A stretch of 46,849 nt of DNA from an uncultured Pelagibacteraceae bacterium (GCA_902577525.1 CACGZG010000008.1:1-46849); one strand, 5' to 3'. Counted from the first letter of the stretch, positions 15,716-25,081 are shown. Numbers and translations: made by a program. Notes: generated by a model not told the origin, from the sequence alone.

Positions 15716-17325
15716 TAATTCTTAAGTATCATATCAGCACCTTTTTCTGCAATCATTATTGTAGGTGCATTTGTATTTCCTGAAGTAATGTTTGGCATAA
15801 TTGAAGCATCAATCACTCTTAAGTTTTGAATGCCTTTAACTTTAAGTTTTTCATCAACAACTGCCATATCATCCTGTCCCATTTTACAAGTACCAACAGG
15901 ATGAAAAATTGTTTGAGTGTAATCTGAACCTGCTTTAACTAATTCTTCATCATCAGTAATATGAACTCCTGGCCTATATTCTTCTGGCTCATATTGTTTG
16001 AATGTTTTAGTTTCTAACATTATTTTTCTAACAATTTTTAATCCCTGAGCTGCAACTTTTCTGTCATCATCAGTAGATAAATAGTTCATTTTAATTTTGG
16101 GATAAATTCTACTATCGTTACTAACTATATTGATTTCACCTCTGCTTGTTGGTCTAATATTTGCTACAGTTGGGGTAATTCCTTCAAAGTCATGCATCGG
16201 AGTTACCCCTAATATGTCTGTACTAACAGGCGATACATGGAATTGTAAATTAGGAGTAGCTCTAGACGGATCACTTTTAACAAACGCACAAACTTGACTA
16301 GCTCCCATAGTTACAGGCCCACTTTGATTAACCAAATATTCAAGTCCCATTAAAAATCTTCCAAATAAACTTTCAACTTTTCTATTGAGTGATTTTAAAT
16401 TTTTGACTTTATAAACTGGTCTAAACATTAAATGATCCTGTAAATTTTTACCAACTCCATTTGACTCATGGACAATTTCTATTCCTAAGTTTTTAAGTTT
16501 GTTAGCTTCCCCAATTCCAGATACTTGTAAAATATGAGGAGATCCAATTGATCCTGCAGACAAAATTACTTCTTTATTGGCATTGACAGTATTAATTTTT
16601 TCTCCAATAAAATAATTAACTCCTGTAACTTTCTTACCTTCGAAATTTATTTTTTGAACATGAGCTTTAGTTACAATTTTTAAATTAGATCTTTTTTTTA
16701 CAGGATTTAAATATCCTTTAGCAGCACTACATCTAAGTTTTAATACTGCTTTATTAAAGCTTGTGGTGAATTGAAAAAAACCTACGCCAAAGTTATCTCC
16801 AGTATTAAAGTCATTTGTTTTGGGTATCCCATATTCTTCAGCTGCATTTTGAAATTCATCAAGTAATTTTAAATTAATCTTTTTATTTGCTACAGTAATC
16901 GGGCCATTATCATTATGAAATTCACTTTTTCCTAATTCATTATTCTCTGATTTAAGAAAATAGGGCAAAACATTTTCCCAATCCCAACCTGTATTACCCA
17001 GTTGTCTCCATATATTATAATCTTCTTTTTGTCCTCTAATCCATAAAAGTCCATTAATCGAAGAGCTTCCACCTAAAGTTTTTCCTCTAGGATATCTAAT
17101 CGATCTATTATTCATTGTTTCATCAGGTTCAGTTTTAAAGCACCAATCAACCTTTGGATTATGCATAGTTTTGAAATATCCAACTGGAATATGTATCCAT
17201 GGATAATTATCTTTGCCACCAGCCTCGATTAACAAAACCTTATTTGATGGATTTGCAGAGAGTCTATTTGCAAGAACGCAACCAGCAGAACCCGCTCCTA
17301 CAATTATGTAATCAAAATTTTCCAT
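15715..17325 (-). CDS. GMC family FAD-dependent alcohol dehydrogenase (choline dehydrogenase-like)
   Basis: A 536-aa glucose-methanol-choline oxidoreductase that oxidises an alcohol to an aldehyde with FAD. The FAD motif GAGSAG lies at residues 10-15, the GMC signature 1 appears as YPRGKTLGGSSSINGLLWIRG near 80, and signature 2 as SAGSIGSPHILQVSGIG near 270. The catalytic pair is H475 (FHPVGTCKMG) and N519 (GNTNAPT). It heads the minus-strand operon and is divergent from the second TRAP transporter, suggesting that the imported compound or a product is its substrate. Choline is one possibility but is not shown. Confidence 0.92.
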   Translation of the reverse strand: MENFDYIIVGAGSAGCVLANRLSANPSNKVLLIEAGGKDNYPWIHIPVGYFKTMHNPKVDWCFKTEPDETMNNRSIRYPRGKTLGGSSSINGLLWIRGQKEDYNIWRQLGNTGWDWENVLPYFLKSENNELGKSEFHNDNGPITVANKKINLKLLDEFQNAAEEYGIPKTNDFNTGDNFGVGFFQFTTSFNKAVLKLRCSAAKGYLNPVKKRSNLKIVTKAHVQKINFEGKKVTGVNYFIGEKINTVNANKEVILSAGSIGSPHILQVSGIGEANKLKNLGIEIVHESNGVGKNLQDHLMFRPVYKVKNLKSLNRKVESLFGRFLMGLEYLVNQSGPVTMGASQVCAFVKSDPSRATPNLQFHVSPVSTDILGVTPMHDFEGITPTVANIRPTSRGEINIVSNDSRIYPKIKMNYLSTDDDRKVAAQGLKIVRKIMLETKTFKQYEPEEYRPGVHITDDEELVKAGSDYTQTIFHPVGTCKMGQDDMAVVDEKLKVKGIQNLRVIDASIMPNITSGNTNAPTIMIAEKGADMILKN

Positions 17326-17428
17326 TGATAGTTGAATCGTTTTTTAGTTTTAATTTTTTAATGTTTTTACACTCATATTTACCAATTGTCACTTGTGTCA
17401 GCTTTATTTTTCTGATTGAATTAATCAA

Positions 17429-17440
17429 GTTAAATTTAAC
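17429..17440. promoter_or_regulatory. Palindrome in the GMC/TRAP divergent region
   Basis: GTTAAATTTAAC is a perfect 12-bp palindrome 18 nt before the second dctP ATG. Just upstream lies TGATT-GAATT-AATCA (17413-17427), another inverted repeat. Either could bind a regulator of the divergent operons. No convincing -35/-10 pair was found around them. Confidence 0.25.
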
Positions 17441-17458
17441 TAACACATAGGAAATATA

Positions 17459-18553
17459 ATGAAAAAAATCATTTCAATGTTATTTGCAACGTTATTAGTG
17501 ATTGGATTTACATCTAATGCTAATGCTGCAAAAACACTAAAATGTCAGACAGTTCTTAACACTAAGGCTGACGAGGTCAAAATGTTAAAAGACTTTACTG
17601 ACACAGTAACAACTTTAACAAGTGGTTCTTTAAAATTTGAAATTCTTCCTGCTGGTGCAGTTGTTGGAGTTAAAGAAACTCTAGACGCAGTAGATAAGGG
17701 TTTAATTGATTGCGGATTTGCTTGGACTCATTATTGGTCAGGTGATCACCCTGCTGCTATGTTATTCGGTTCTCCGGTAGCTGGTGGTGGAGTTGGTATT
17801 GACAATATAGCTTTCTTATCATGGTTCCAATATGGTGGTGGTAAAGAGTTATACGACCAACTTTGGAAAGAAATGGGAAGAGACATAAAAGGATTTATGA
17901 TTCAACCAGTTGGACCAGAAGCTTTAGGTTGGTTTCCAAAACCAATTAAAGATATGGCTGACTTTAGAAAATATAAGTTCAGAACTCCTCCAGGAATTCC
18001 AGGACAAACTTATAAAGACATTGGTATAGCATCTGTTGCTATGGGTGGTGGAGATATTTTACCAGCACTTGAGGCAGGAACTATTGATGCTGCTGAGTGG
18101 TGTTGTCCTAAACCAGATTTAACATTTGGTTTCCAAAAAGTATTGAAGCACTATTACTTACAAGGTTTACATCAAGTAGTCGTAAATGCTGACTTTTACA
18201 TAACTGGAAAAACTTACAATGCTATGACTGCTCATGAGAAAAAGTCACTTGAAGTAGCTGCTAATGCATCATTAGCAAAATCTTTAAGTTACAGAATCTA
18301 TGAGAATGGTAAAGCTTTGAAAGAGTTAACTACTAAACATGGAGTAATTTTAGAGGACACTCCTTCTGATTATTTCACAGAATATATGGCTGCTGCAAAA
18401 GCTTCTTTAAACAAGAATGCTAAAGATAATAAATTCTTTAACGAAGTTTACACTTCAATGAAGAATTTTGCTGATATAGCTGTTCCATTCTGGAGTGGTG
18501 CTCAAATGTCTAATGCGAAGCTAGGAATGGCTCACGCAGCAACATTAAAGTAA
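17459..18553 (+). CDS. dctP: TRAP transporter substrate-binding protein (TakP-like DctP)
   Basis: A 364-aa periplasmic binding protein with a 23-residue signal peptide ending NANA. It belongs to the branch that resembles the alpha-keto-acid-binding TakP proteins: FRTPPGIPGQTYKDIG with the conserved arginine, GGGDILPALEAGTIDAAEW, then WCCPKPDLTFGFQKVLKHYY. The WCCP segment differs from the WVGP common in TakP. The ligand is likely a small carboxylate, but this is inference. It begins 133 nt from the divergent GMC gene, has an AGGAA ribosome site, and is followed by a strong stem-loop before its permeases. Confidence 0.92.
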   Translation: MKKIISMLFATLLVIGFTSNANAAKTLKCQTVLNTKADEVKMLKDFTDTVTTLTSGSLKFEILPAGAVVGVKETLDAVDKGLIDCGFAWTHYWSGDHPAAMLFGSPVAGGGVGIDNIAFLSWFQYGGGKELYDQLWKEMGRDIKGFMIQPVGPEALGWFPKPIKDMADFRKYKFRTPPGIPGQTYKDIGIASVAMGGGDILPALEAGTIDAAEWCCPKPDLTFGFQKVLKHYYLQGLHQVVVNADFYITGKTYNAMTAHEKKSLEVAANASLAKSLSYRIYENGKALKELTTKHGVILEDTPSDYFTEYMAAAKASLNKNAKDNKFFNEVYTSMKNFADIAVPFWSGAQMSNAKLGMAHAATLK

Positions 18554-18575
18554 TCAGTAATTAATCTTGATTTAA

Positions 18576-18609
18576 TTAGAGCGGACTTTTAAGTCCGCTC
18601 TAATTTTTT
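18576..18609 (+). terminator. Stem-loop with U-tract between second dctP and dctQ
   Basis: TTAGAGCGGACTT (18576-18588) and its perfect complement AAGTCCGCTCTAA (18591-18603) form a 13-bp inverted repeat followed by six T (18604-18609). It lies 22 nt after the dctP stop and before the dctQ ATG at 18622. It is likely a partial terminator or mRNA-stabilising hairpin that raises binding-protein output over permease. Confidence 0.85.
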
Positions 18610-18621
18610 AATGAGAATTTT

Positions 18622-19236
18622 ATGGCTGACGAACCAAGCAAACTTGATATATCAGATGAAATGATTGCCGAAAGGCGAGGTGGTTCGGGAAAAATGCCTG
18701 ATGACATGCCATTATGGATGGCAAAATCTATTACAGGAATTGATAAATTTAGCAAGTGGATTGGTAATATTGTTTGTTGGATATTGATACCACTAATCTT
18801 TGCAATGACATATGAAGTTCTTGCAAGAAAATTATTTTTAGCTCCAACAATTTGGGCTTATGACATAAGTCGTTTTTTATATGGAGCACTTTTTATGTTA
18901 GGTGCTGGTTATGCTCTCTCAAGGGGAGTTCATATAAGAGCAGATTTTTTATATAGAAATTTTAAAACCAAAAACCAAGGTCTGATAGATTTTTGGTTAT
19001 ATTTATTATTTTATTTTCCAGGTCTAATTGTTTTTCTTTATATGACTATTGGATTTGTTGGAGAGTCAATTCAAAGAGGCGAAAGAGGTATGGATACCAC
19101 ATGGATGCCTTATATGTGGCCGATTAAAACTTGCTTACTCATTGGTATAATATTTTTACTTATTCAAGGCGTCTCTGAATTATTCAAAAGTTATTGGGCG
19201 GCTAAAAAAGGTGAGTGGCCTGGAGAAACAAAATGA
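18622..19236 (+). CDS. dctQ: TRAP transporter small permease (DctQ family)
   Basis: A 204-aa membrane protein with four helices after a 45-residue hydrophilic N-terminal extension (MADEPSKLDISDEMIAERRGG...). Family sequence is seen in AMTYEVLARKLFLAPTIWAYDISRFLYGALFMLGAGYALSRGVHIRADF, split over helices 1-3. It pairs with DctM in the membrane. The stop overlaps the dctM ATG as ATGA. Confidence 0.9.
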   Translation: MADEPSKLDISDEMIAERRGGSGKMPDDMPLWMAKSITGIDKFSKWIGNIVCWILIPLIFAMTYEVLARKLFLAPTIWAYDISRFLYGALFMLGAGYALSRGVHIRADFLYRNFKTKNQGLIDFWLYLLFYFPGLIVFLYMTIGFVGESIQRGERGMDTTWMPYMWPIKTCLLIGIIFLLIQGVSELFKSYWAAKKGEWPGETK

Positions 19237-20567
19237 TTGCTGAGTTTATAGATCCAGCAGTTTTAGGTTTTATTCTTGTCGGTGTAATGCTTTTTGCGAT
19301 CTTTGTAGGTTTTCCAATATCATTTACATTAATATTTTTAGGTTTCGTATTTGGTTATTTGGGATTTGGAAAATTAGTTTTTTATTTAATGACACTCCAA
19401 TTTTCTATGGTTATGACGGAACAGACACTCGCCGCCGTACCACTCTTTGTCTTTATGGGAATTATGATGGAACAAGCTGGACTTATGGAAAGATTATTTT
19501 CAGCTTTCCAAATGATGTTAGCAAAAGTAAAAGGTTCACTTTATTATGCGGTTTTATTTGTTTCAGTAATATTTGCAGCTGCAACAGGAATCGTTGGAGC
19601 ATCAGTTACAATTCTTGGAATTATGGCTGCAAAATCTATGAATAGATCTGGTTATGATGTGAGACTTGCTGCTGGGACAATCACAGCTGGAGGAACTTTA
19701 GGAATACTAATCCCACCTAGTATTATGTTAGTTGTTATGGGACCTATAATGGAAATCCCAGTAATAGATTTATTTGCTGCAGCAATTATTCCAGGAATTC
19801 TTCTTGCAAGTTTATACGCCGGTTACACAACAATCAGATGTATGATCAATCCTAAATTAGGACCAGTGATACCTGAAGATATGAGAGCTGCTAGCATGAA
19901 GGATGTGTGGATTGAATTTTTTTTAGGGTTAGTGCCACCAGCAGCTTTAGTATTTGCGGCACTAGGGAGTATTTTATTTGGTTTTGCAACTCCAACTGAA
20001 GCAGCAGGATGTGGAGCCATGGGTGCTTTACTTCTTTCATTAGCCTATAAAAAATTAACTCTTTCAAAGCTGCAAGAAGCATTAGTTAAAACACTTGAGA
20101 TAACTGCATTGATAATGGTGTTAGTAGCAGCTTCAAATTTTTTTGGTGCTGTTTTCGCTAGACTAGGCACACCAACTTTATTAACTGAATTTTTACTAGG
20201 TCTTGAGATGAATAAATATCTTATTCTAGCAATGGTTATGGTAATGATATTTTTGTTAGGATGGCCTTTAGAATGGGTACCTATAGTAATGATTATCGTT
20301 CCAATAATTTTACCATTAATTGAGGCATTAGGATTTAATTTAACTTGGTTTGCTATTTTAGTGGCTGTAAATTTACAAACTGCCTGGCTCTCACCTCCAG
20401 TTGCTTTGTCAGCATATTTTTTAAAAGGTGTTGTACCAGAATGGGATCTTAAAGATATTTATTACGGAATGATGCAGTTTATGGTCTTACAGATTTTTGG
20501 TTTAATTCTAATTATTATATTTCCCAAAATTGCTTTATGGTTACCAACTCTCTTATATGGACAGTAG
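19233..20567 (+). CDS. dctM: TRAP transporter large permease (DctM family)
   Basis: The ion-coupled permease of the second TRAP system, 445 aa from the ATG at 19233. A longer frame from 19215 exists, but the ATG at 19233 has GGAGA 6 nt upstream and overlaps the dctQ stop as ATGA, so it is preferred. DctM motifs include AAVPLFVFMGIMMEQAG, FAAATGIVGASVTILGIMAA, GTLGILIPPSIMLVVMG and LSPPVALSAYFLKG. It takes up the ligand bound by the 17459-18553 protein. Confidence 0.93.
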   Translation: MIAEFIDPAVLGFILVGVMLFAIFVGFPISFTLIFLGFVFGYLGFGKLVFYLMTLQFSMVMTEQTLAAVPLFVFMGIMMEQAGLMERLFSAFQMMLAKVKGSLYYAVLFVSVIFAAATGIVGASVTILGIMAAKSMNRSGYDVRLAAGTITAGGTLGILIPPSIMLVVMGPIMEIPVIDLFAAAIIPGILLASLYAGYTTIRCMINPKLGPVIPEDMRAASMKDVWIEFFLGLVPPAALVFAALGSILFGFATPTEAAGCGAMGALLLSLAYKKLTLSKLQEALVKTLEITALIMVLVAASNFFGAVFARLGTPTLLTEFLLGLEMNKYLILAMVMVMIFLLGWPLEWVPIVMIIVPIILPLIEALGFNLTWFAILVAVNLQTAWLSPPVALSAYFLKGVVPEWDLKDIYYGMMQFMVLQIFGLILIIIFPKIALWLPTLLYGQ

Positions 20568-20592
20568 AAAATTTAAGTTTATAATTACTTAA

Positions 20593-22050
20593 GTGAGTCA
20601 ACAAAAATTAAAAAAAACACTTATTAATTGGGATTTAGTCTCAGTAAATCCTAATGAAAAAAATTGGAATTGGAAAGATTTGTTTTGTTTTTGGGGTATT
20701 AATATACAAAGTATCATTGGATTTTCTCTTATAACCTCCCTTTATTATATCTATAATCTAAATTCTTTTATTGTCTTTTTTGGGACGGTTATAGGCTCAA
20801 TATTTGTTATTTTGTTTTCTAATTGGATTGGTAAACCATCTCAAAAATTTGGATTACCATTTGTTGTATTGTTGAGATCATCTTTAGGTGTAAAAGGTGC
20901 AAAATATTTTGGATTACTAAGATGTATAGTTGGAATTTTTATTTTTGGTATTCAAACTTATTTTTTATCAAAAGCTTTTAGTTATTTAATGAGAATAGCA
21001 CTATATACTTTTGATCAATCATTTTTGGATAAAGAAATTTTTATAATTTATTTCTTGGGAATGAATATTATTGATTGGATTGCTATGATTTTAGCAATTG
21101 TATTACAAGGATTTTTATTTAGTAGTGGAATGAAATTTAATAAAAAAATTATTAATTTTTCAGCTTTAGCAGTGTATTTTGGAATAATACTATTTTTTTT
21201 ATCTGTTTTATTAAGTGATGTAAAATTAACCTTTAATGCTTTTTACGAAATTTTGGACTTAGGAAATTTTGCTAAAGTAAGTAATTTGGGTCCAATTATT
21301 ACAGTTGCAGGAACTATTTTTGCGTATTTTGCTATTATTATATTGAGTTATGGAGATTTCTCTCGTTATGTAAAAAATGAAAGAGAGCTTAAAATAGGTA
21401 ATTTAAGTTTGATATTAAATTTAGTTATTTTTTCATTTTTTGCATTGTTTATAGTTTCTGGCGTTGATGTATTTTTAAATCAAGATCCACAAAATTTAGA
21501 TCAAATTCTTACAAACCCTACAGATATAATTGGTAAATTAAATAATATGTTTATTATAATTTTAGCTTTAATATTTATTATAATTGCGTCTGCCTCTACA
21601 AATTTAATAGCAAATTTTATACCATCTCAATACACACTAATTAATTTGATGCCGTCTTCTCTTTCAATTAAAGGAGCTAGTACTATAATTGTTTCTTTTG
21701 GTTTTATTGTTGGTATTTTTTGGCTTACAATTTTAAGTCAAATTGGAATATTATCATTTGTAGATACAATTGGCGCATTTTTTGGTCCATTGTTTGGCAT
21801 TATGATAGCTGATTTTTACTTTATTAAAAAACAAAATTTAAATAATAAAGATATCTATTCATTAGAAAACGATGGTGAATATTATTATAGTGGAGGATTT
21901 CACTTAAAAGGTGGTTATTCTATTATATTAGGATTTATATTTTCAGCATCAACAATTTGGAATTCTAGTTTGATGTTCCTTCAATCTTACTCTTGGATAA
22001 TCGGTGCTTTAATTACAGGAATTGTATATTATCTCTTAGCTAAAAAATAA
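20593..22050 (+). CDS. NCS1 family permease (cytosine/purine/hydantoin type)
   Basis: A 485-aa, 12-helix permease of the nucleobase:cation symporter-1 family. The N-terminal NWDLVSVNPNEKNWNWKDLFCFWG matches the family opening (NxDL.P....R.W...D). Other typical parts are GLPFVVLLRSSLGVKGA, AYFAIIILSYGDFSRYVKN and GPLFGIMIADFYFIKK near the C-terminus. It starts at GTG 20593, 25 nt after dctM, and is followed after 4 nt by an SDR gene, so it is probably part of the TRAP operon. The substrate is likely a nitrogen heterocycle or related compound, but it is not shown. Confidence 0.88.
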   Translation: MSQQKLKKTLINWDLVSVNPNEKNWNWKDLFCFWGINIQSIIGFSLITSLYYIYNLNSFIVFFGTVIGSIFVILFSNWIGKPSQKFGLPFVVLLRSSLGVKGAKYFGLLRCIVGIFIFGIQTYFLSKAFSYLMRIALYTFDQSFLDKEIFIIYFLGMNIIDWIAMILAIVLQGFLFSSGMKFNKKIINFSALAVYFGIILFFLSVLLSDVKLTFNAFYEILDLGNFAKVSNLGPIITVAGTIFAYFAIIILSYGDFSRYVKNERELKIGNLSLILNLVIFSFFALFIVSGVDVFLNQDPQNLDQILTNPTDIIGKLNNMFIIILALIFIIIASASTNLIANFIPSQYTLINLMPSSLSIKGASTIIVSFGFIVGIFWLTILSQIGILSFVDTIGAFFGPLFGIMIADFYFIKKQNLNNKDIYSLENDGEYYYSGGFHLKGGYSIILGFIFSASTIWNSSLMFLQSYSWIIGALITGIVYYLLAKK

Positions 22051-22054
22051 TAAG

Positions 22055-22807
22055 ATGGATAAAATTTCTTTTGATTTTACGAATAAAACTGCTGTTGTGA
22101 CAGGAGGTGCCCAAGGTTTCGGTTTAGATATTACAAAAAGATTTTTAAGATCTGGCGCTAAAGTAATAATTTGGGATATAGATGTTAAAATGTTAGATAA
22201 AGCAATTAAAAACATAAACAATCCAAATTTAAGTATAAAAAAAGTAGATGTTTCCAACTTTAAAGAAGTTGAAAATTCTACAAATGAAATATTGGAAGAA
22301 ACAAATATAGATATTTTAATTAATAACGCAGGTATTACTGGGCCTACAGCCTCATTATGGGAGTATGATGTAGAAATATGGAAGAAGGTTGTTGATATTA
22401 ATTTGATGGGCACTTTTAACTGTTGTAGGTCAATAGTGCCCAACATGATTAAGAATAATTATGGTAGAATAGTAAATGTAGCTTCAGTAGCTGGTAAAGA
22501 TGGTAATGCCAATGCTAGTGCTTACAGCACTGGAAAAGCTGCTGCTATCGGATTGACGAAATCTCTTGGCAAAGAGCTTGCAGACAAGAATATAGCAGTT
22601 AATGCAGTTACACCTGCAGGAGCAAAAACAAGAATTTTAGATCAAATGACGAAAGAACATGTTCAAAGAATGCTTTCAAAAGTTCCAAGAGGCAGATTTC
22701 TTGAAGTTGAAGAATTCACATCCTTAGTTTGTTGGCTTTCCTCTGAGGAAAATACCTTCTCTACAGCTGCAGTATTTGATATTAGCGGAGGTCGATCCAC
22801 TTATTAG
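22055..22807 (+). CDS. Short-chain dehydrogenase/reductase (SDR), classical
   Basis: A 250-aa classical SDR. The motif TGGAQGFG begins at T16, an aspartate (WDID, near residue 41) at the end of the second strand favours NAD, NNAG lies at 90-93, and the catalytic set is S144, Y157 and K161 in YSTGK. The C-terminus ISGGRSTY replaces the usual DGG with SGG. It lies 4 nt after the NCS1 permease, so it probably acts on the compound taken up or on a product of it. The end overlaps a small minus-strand gene. Confidence 0.9.
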   Translation: MDKISFDFTNKTAVVTGGAQGFGLDITKRFLRSGAKVIIWDIDVKMLDKAIKNINNPNLSIKKVDVSNFKEVENSTNEILEETNIDILINNAGITGPTASLWEYDVEIWKKVVDINLMGTFNCCRSIVPNMIKNNYGRIVNVASVAGKDGNANASAYSTGKAAAIGLTKSLGKELADKNIAVNAVTPAGAKTRILDQMTKEHVQRMLSKVPRGRFLEVEEFTSLVCWLSSEENTFSTAAVFDISGGRSTY

Positions 22808-22940
22808 ATTCTAGGTTTTGTTCAACTATCTTCGTCTGATTTATCTTAGCTCTACTTAATTTAACATCTTTAGACATAACTGGAGCAAAAATCATAATTG
22901 ACCAGTAAATTAATAAAATAAATATGGAAATTGTCTTCAT
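22782..22940 (-). CDS. Small single-helix membrane or secreted protein, unknown
   Basis: A 52-aa protein starting MKTISIFILLIYWSIMIFAPVMSKD: a long hydrophobic stretch of about 19 residues, then a charged tail rich in Lys, Asn and Gln. The frame extends upstream to 22991, but the ATG at 22940 directly begins the hydrophobic segment. The helix may be a membrane anchor or a signal peptide. No family is recognised, and the 3' end overlaps the SDR gene by 26 bp, so its reality is moderate. Confidence 0.45.
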   Translation of the reverse strand: MKTISIFILLIYWSIMIFAPVMSKDVKLSRAKINQTKIVEQNLESNKWIDLR

Positions 22941-23028
22941 AATTATTAAATAGAGGCAAATGTTGCTTTTTGGATGTTTAAATTTTGTCAAAATAATGTA
23001 TTAACGTTTTTTTTAAAAAAATTTTTAC

Positions 23029-23679
23029 ATGAAAATAATTTTTAAAATTTTACTTGCTGTATTAATTGTAATTGGTTCTAGTCATGCAAAAGATGTTAAA
23101 GTTTTCAACTTTTCTGAGGAAGAGCTTTCTCAGCTAGATATTCGAAAAGTGAGAGGTGCTGAAAATAATACTGTTTACACAGTTGGATCTAATAAAAATG
23201 GAAACTTTTTAAAAGCTGTAGCTGATAATGCTGCTTCTGGATTAGGAAAAGAGTTAAAAATTGACCTCAACAAAACCCCTTTTATCAATATTACTTGGAA
23301 AATAGAGATGGATTTACAAGGTATTAAAGAGAATACAAAAAAAGGGCATGATTTTGCAGCAAGAGTTTTTGCAGTTAAAAAAACTGGTGCTACACCACTT
23401 TCTAATAGAGCAATTAATTATGTGTATTCAAGTAATAACAAAATTGGCTTTCATTCTCCTAGTCCTTATACAAAAAAATCAATAGATAACGTATTAGCAA
23501 GCACTAAAAATAATCTCAATGAGTGGGTCACAGTAAAAGCAAATGTAAAAGAGGATTTTAAAAAGTTTCATGGTTTAGATGTAGATGAATTAGATGGACT
23601 AGCTATCATGTCTGATACTGACAATTCTAAAATGAAAGCAATAGCTTATTTTCAAAATATATATTTTTCTGCTGATTAA
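23029..23679 (+). CDS. DUF3047-like secreted protein
   Basis: A 216-aa exported protein with a signal peptide of about 20 residues (cleavage likely after SSHA). The mature part resembles the DUF3047 family, whose recurring pieces are seen as GHDFAARVFAVKK, AINYVYSSNNK, NEWVTVKANVKEDFKKFHG and LAIMSDTDNSKMKAIAYFQNIYF. The function of the family is not known; a beta-rich periplasmic domain is likely. It stands alone between a minus-strand small gene and the convergent pyruvate-kinase-like gene. Confidence 0.75.
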   Translation: MKIIFKILLAVLIVIGSSHAKDVKVFNFSEEELSQLDIRKVRGAENNTVYTVGSNKNGNFLKAVADNAASGLGKELKIDLNKTPFINITWKIEMDLQGIKENTKKGHDFAARVFAVKKTGATPLSNRAINYVYSSNNKIGFHSPSPYTKKSIDNVLASTKNNLNEWVTVKANVKEDFKKFHGLDVDELDGLAIMSDTDNSKMKAIAYFQNIYFSAD

Positions 23680-23698
23680 TAGATATAATAATCTTTAT

Positions 23699-25081
23699 TT
23701 ATTTAAAATCGTCTTTATTTAGTAGAGTTATATTATTAGCTTTAGATCCTTTACGAGGATAATTTGTATAAATAAGTATAGCTGATTTATTTTTTTTGAA
23801 AATTTCATCTTTTACTTTTCGTAATTCATTATAAATAAAAAAATTTAGTCTTTTATTGTTAAATTTTTTAATATAAAAAATTTTAGTTTTATTAGAAAAA
23901 CTATATATTTTTTCTATCATTTTATTTGTTGTGAATATGAAGAAATTTTTATTTGATGAGCTATTTAGATAATCTTTTAGAAAGTAACCTTTTTTTGTAA
24001 ATAAGATTAAAGGTAAATCTTTAAAGTTTTTGTTTAAATTATTGTAAAATTTAAACAAAAACTCTTTATGATTGATTGTATTCTCAGATTTATATTTTTT
24101 ATCATTTTCAAGTTGTTTAGTTTTATTAATAAAACTATCTAACCATTTAATAATTTTAAAATAATTTTTACTTATTGCTGTTTCATCACTCAACATTATT
24201 GTATCGACATTTAAACTGCCTAGATGAGAAATATTAACTATATCACTTTTTGAAGCCTCTGTGTCTCTCATCATTGAATTAAGATTTTCAGTTGCAACAA
24301 TAACAGGTGTGTTTTGTTTTTTACATCTCTCAATAACAAGGTCGATTGCAGAATATAAATTTTCACTTTTTATTTCAGCTCCTAAATCACCACGATCAAT
24401 CATTATAACGTCAGAATATTTAATGATTGAGTCTATGTTTTTAAGTCCTAAAATATTTTCAATTTTAGATATTATGATTTTGTCTTTAAATTTATTTTTT
24501 ATATATTTAACTAAATTTTGATTTTGAACAAAACTTAATCCAATGGCATCAAATAAAATTTTTTTATTATTAGATTTTTTTAAAAAATCTAAATACTTTT
24601 TTTTTTGTAAAATTTCAGAGTAAGTTGAGCCAGGTATATTTAACCCTTTAAATGGTTTTAAAGTAAAACTCTGCAAACTTACTGCTTGTATATATTCTTT
24701 AGATATTTTTATTATTTTGAAAAGATAGAGCCCATCACTAATACTAAGGTATCTATTTTTATTTTTAAGTTGAGGTATCGGATTGCTTAAATGAACATTC
24801 TTTATATTTCCTTTAAATATTTTTTTTTTATATGAAAAAAAAATTTTTTCATTTTTTTCTATAAATAAATCTTTTTTATTCATAGTCCTAGGTTTTACAC
24901 CCGGTATATCTAATAAAATTTTGCAATTTGGAGATATTTTTTTTATTTTTGTTGTTATATTTTTGTGCCAAATTAATGAATTATGTGATCCATTAACTCT
25001 TAATAAATTTGTTATATTAAGAATTTTTTTTAAAGAACTTTCTCTTTCACTTACAGGACCGATTGTGACTAAAATTTTCAT
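23699..25081 (-). CDS. Divergent pyruvate kinase family protein
   Basis: A 460-aa protein with the pyruvate kinase barrel. Seen residues: R28, N30 and S32 in LRVNGSH (classical LRxNFSH), D58 in LLDIPGVKPRT (classical LDxxGPxIRT), catalytic K206 in SKIEN, metal ligand D232 in DRGDLGAEI, and T264 in VIVATENLNSM, plus MLSDETA. The B-domain and C-terminal regulatory domain are poorly conserved and very Lys/Asn-rich. Catalytic residues therefore look largely kept while the fold is diverged, so another phosphate acceptor or special role is possible. It overlaps the sat gene by 4 bp and is the last gene of a cysC-like/sat operon, an unusual place for a glycolytic enzyme. Confidence 0.8.
   Translation of the reverse strand: MKILVTIGPVSERESSLKKILNITNLLRVNGSHNSLIWHKNITTKIKKISPNCKILLDIPGVKPRTMNKKDLFIEKNEKIFFSYKKKIFKGNIKNVHLSNPIPQLKNKNRYLSISDGLYLFKIIKISKEYIQAVSLQSFTLKPFKGLNIPGSTYSEILQKKKYLDFLKKSNNKKILFDAIGLSFVQNQNLVKYIKNKFKDKIIISKIENILGLKNIDSIIKYSDVIMIDRGDLGAEIKSENLYSAIDLVIERCKKQNTPVIVATENLNSMMRDTEASKSDIVNISHLGSLNVDTIMLSDETAISKNYFKIIKWLDSFINKTKQLENDKKYKSENTINHKEFLFKFYNNLNKNFKDLPLILFTKKGYFLKDYLNSSSNKNFFIFTTNKMIEKIYSFSNKTKIFYIKKFNNKRLNFFIYNELRKVKDEIFKKNKSAILIYTNYPRKGSKANNITLLNKDDFK

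Noticed and set aside
7560..18550. The two TRAP systems as a recent duplication.
   Set aside because: Their binding proteins belong to different branches and differ in length and motifs, and the hairpins after dctP are unrelated in sequence.
22941..22991. Longer N-terminus of the small protein at 22782-22940.
   Set aside because: The ATG at 22940 directly begins the hydrophobic segment; the extra residues look random.
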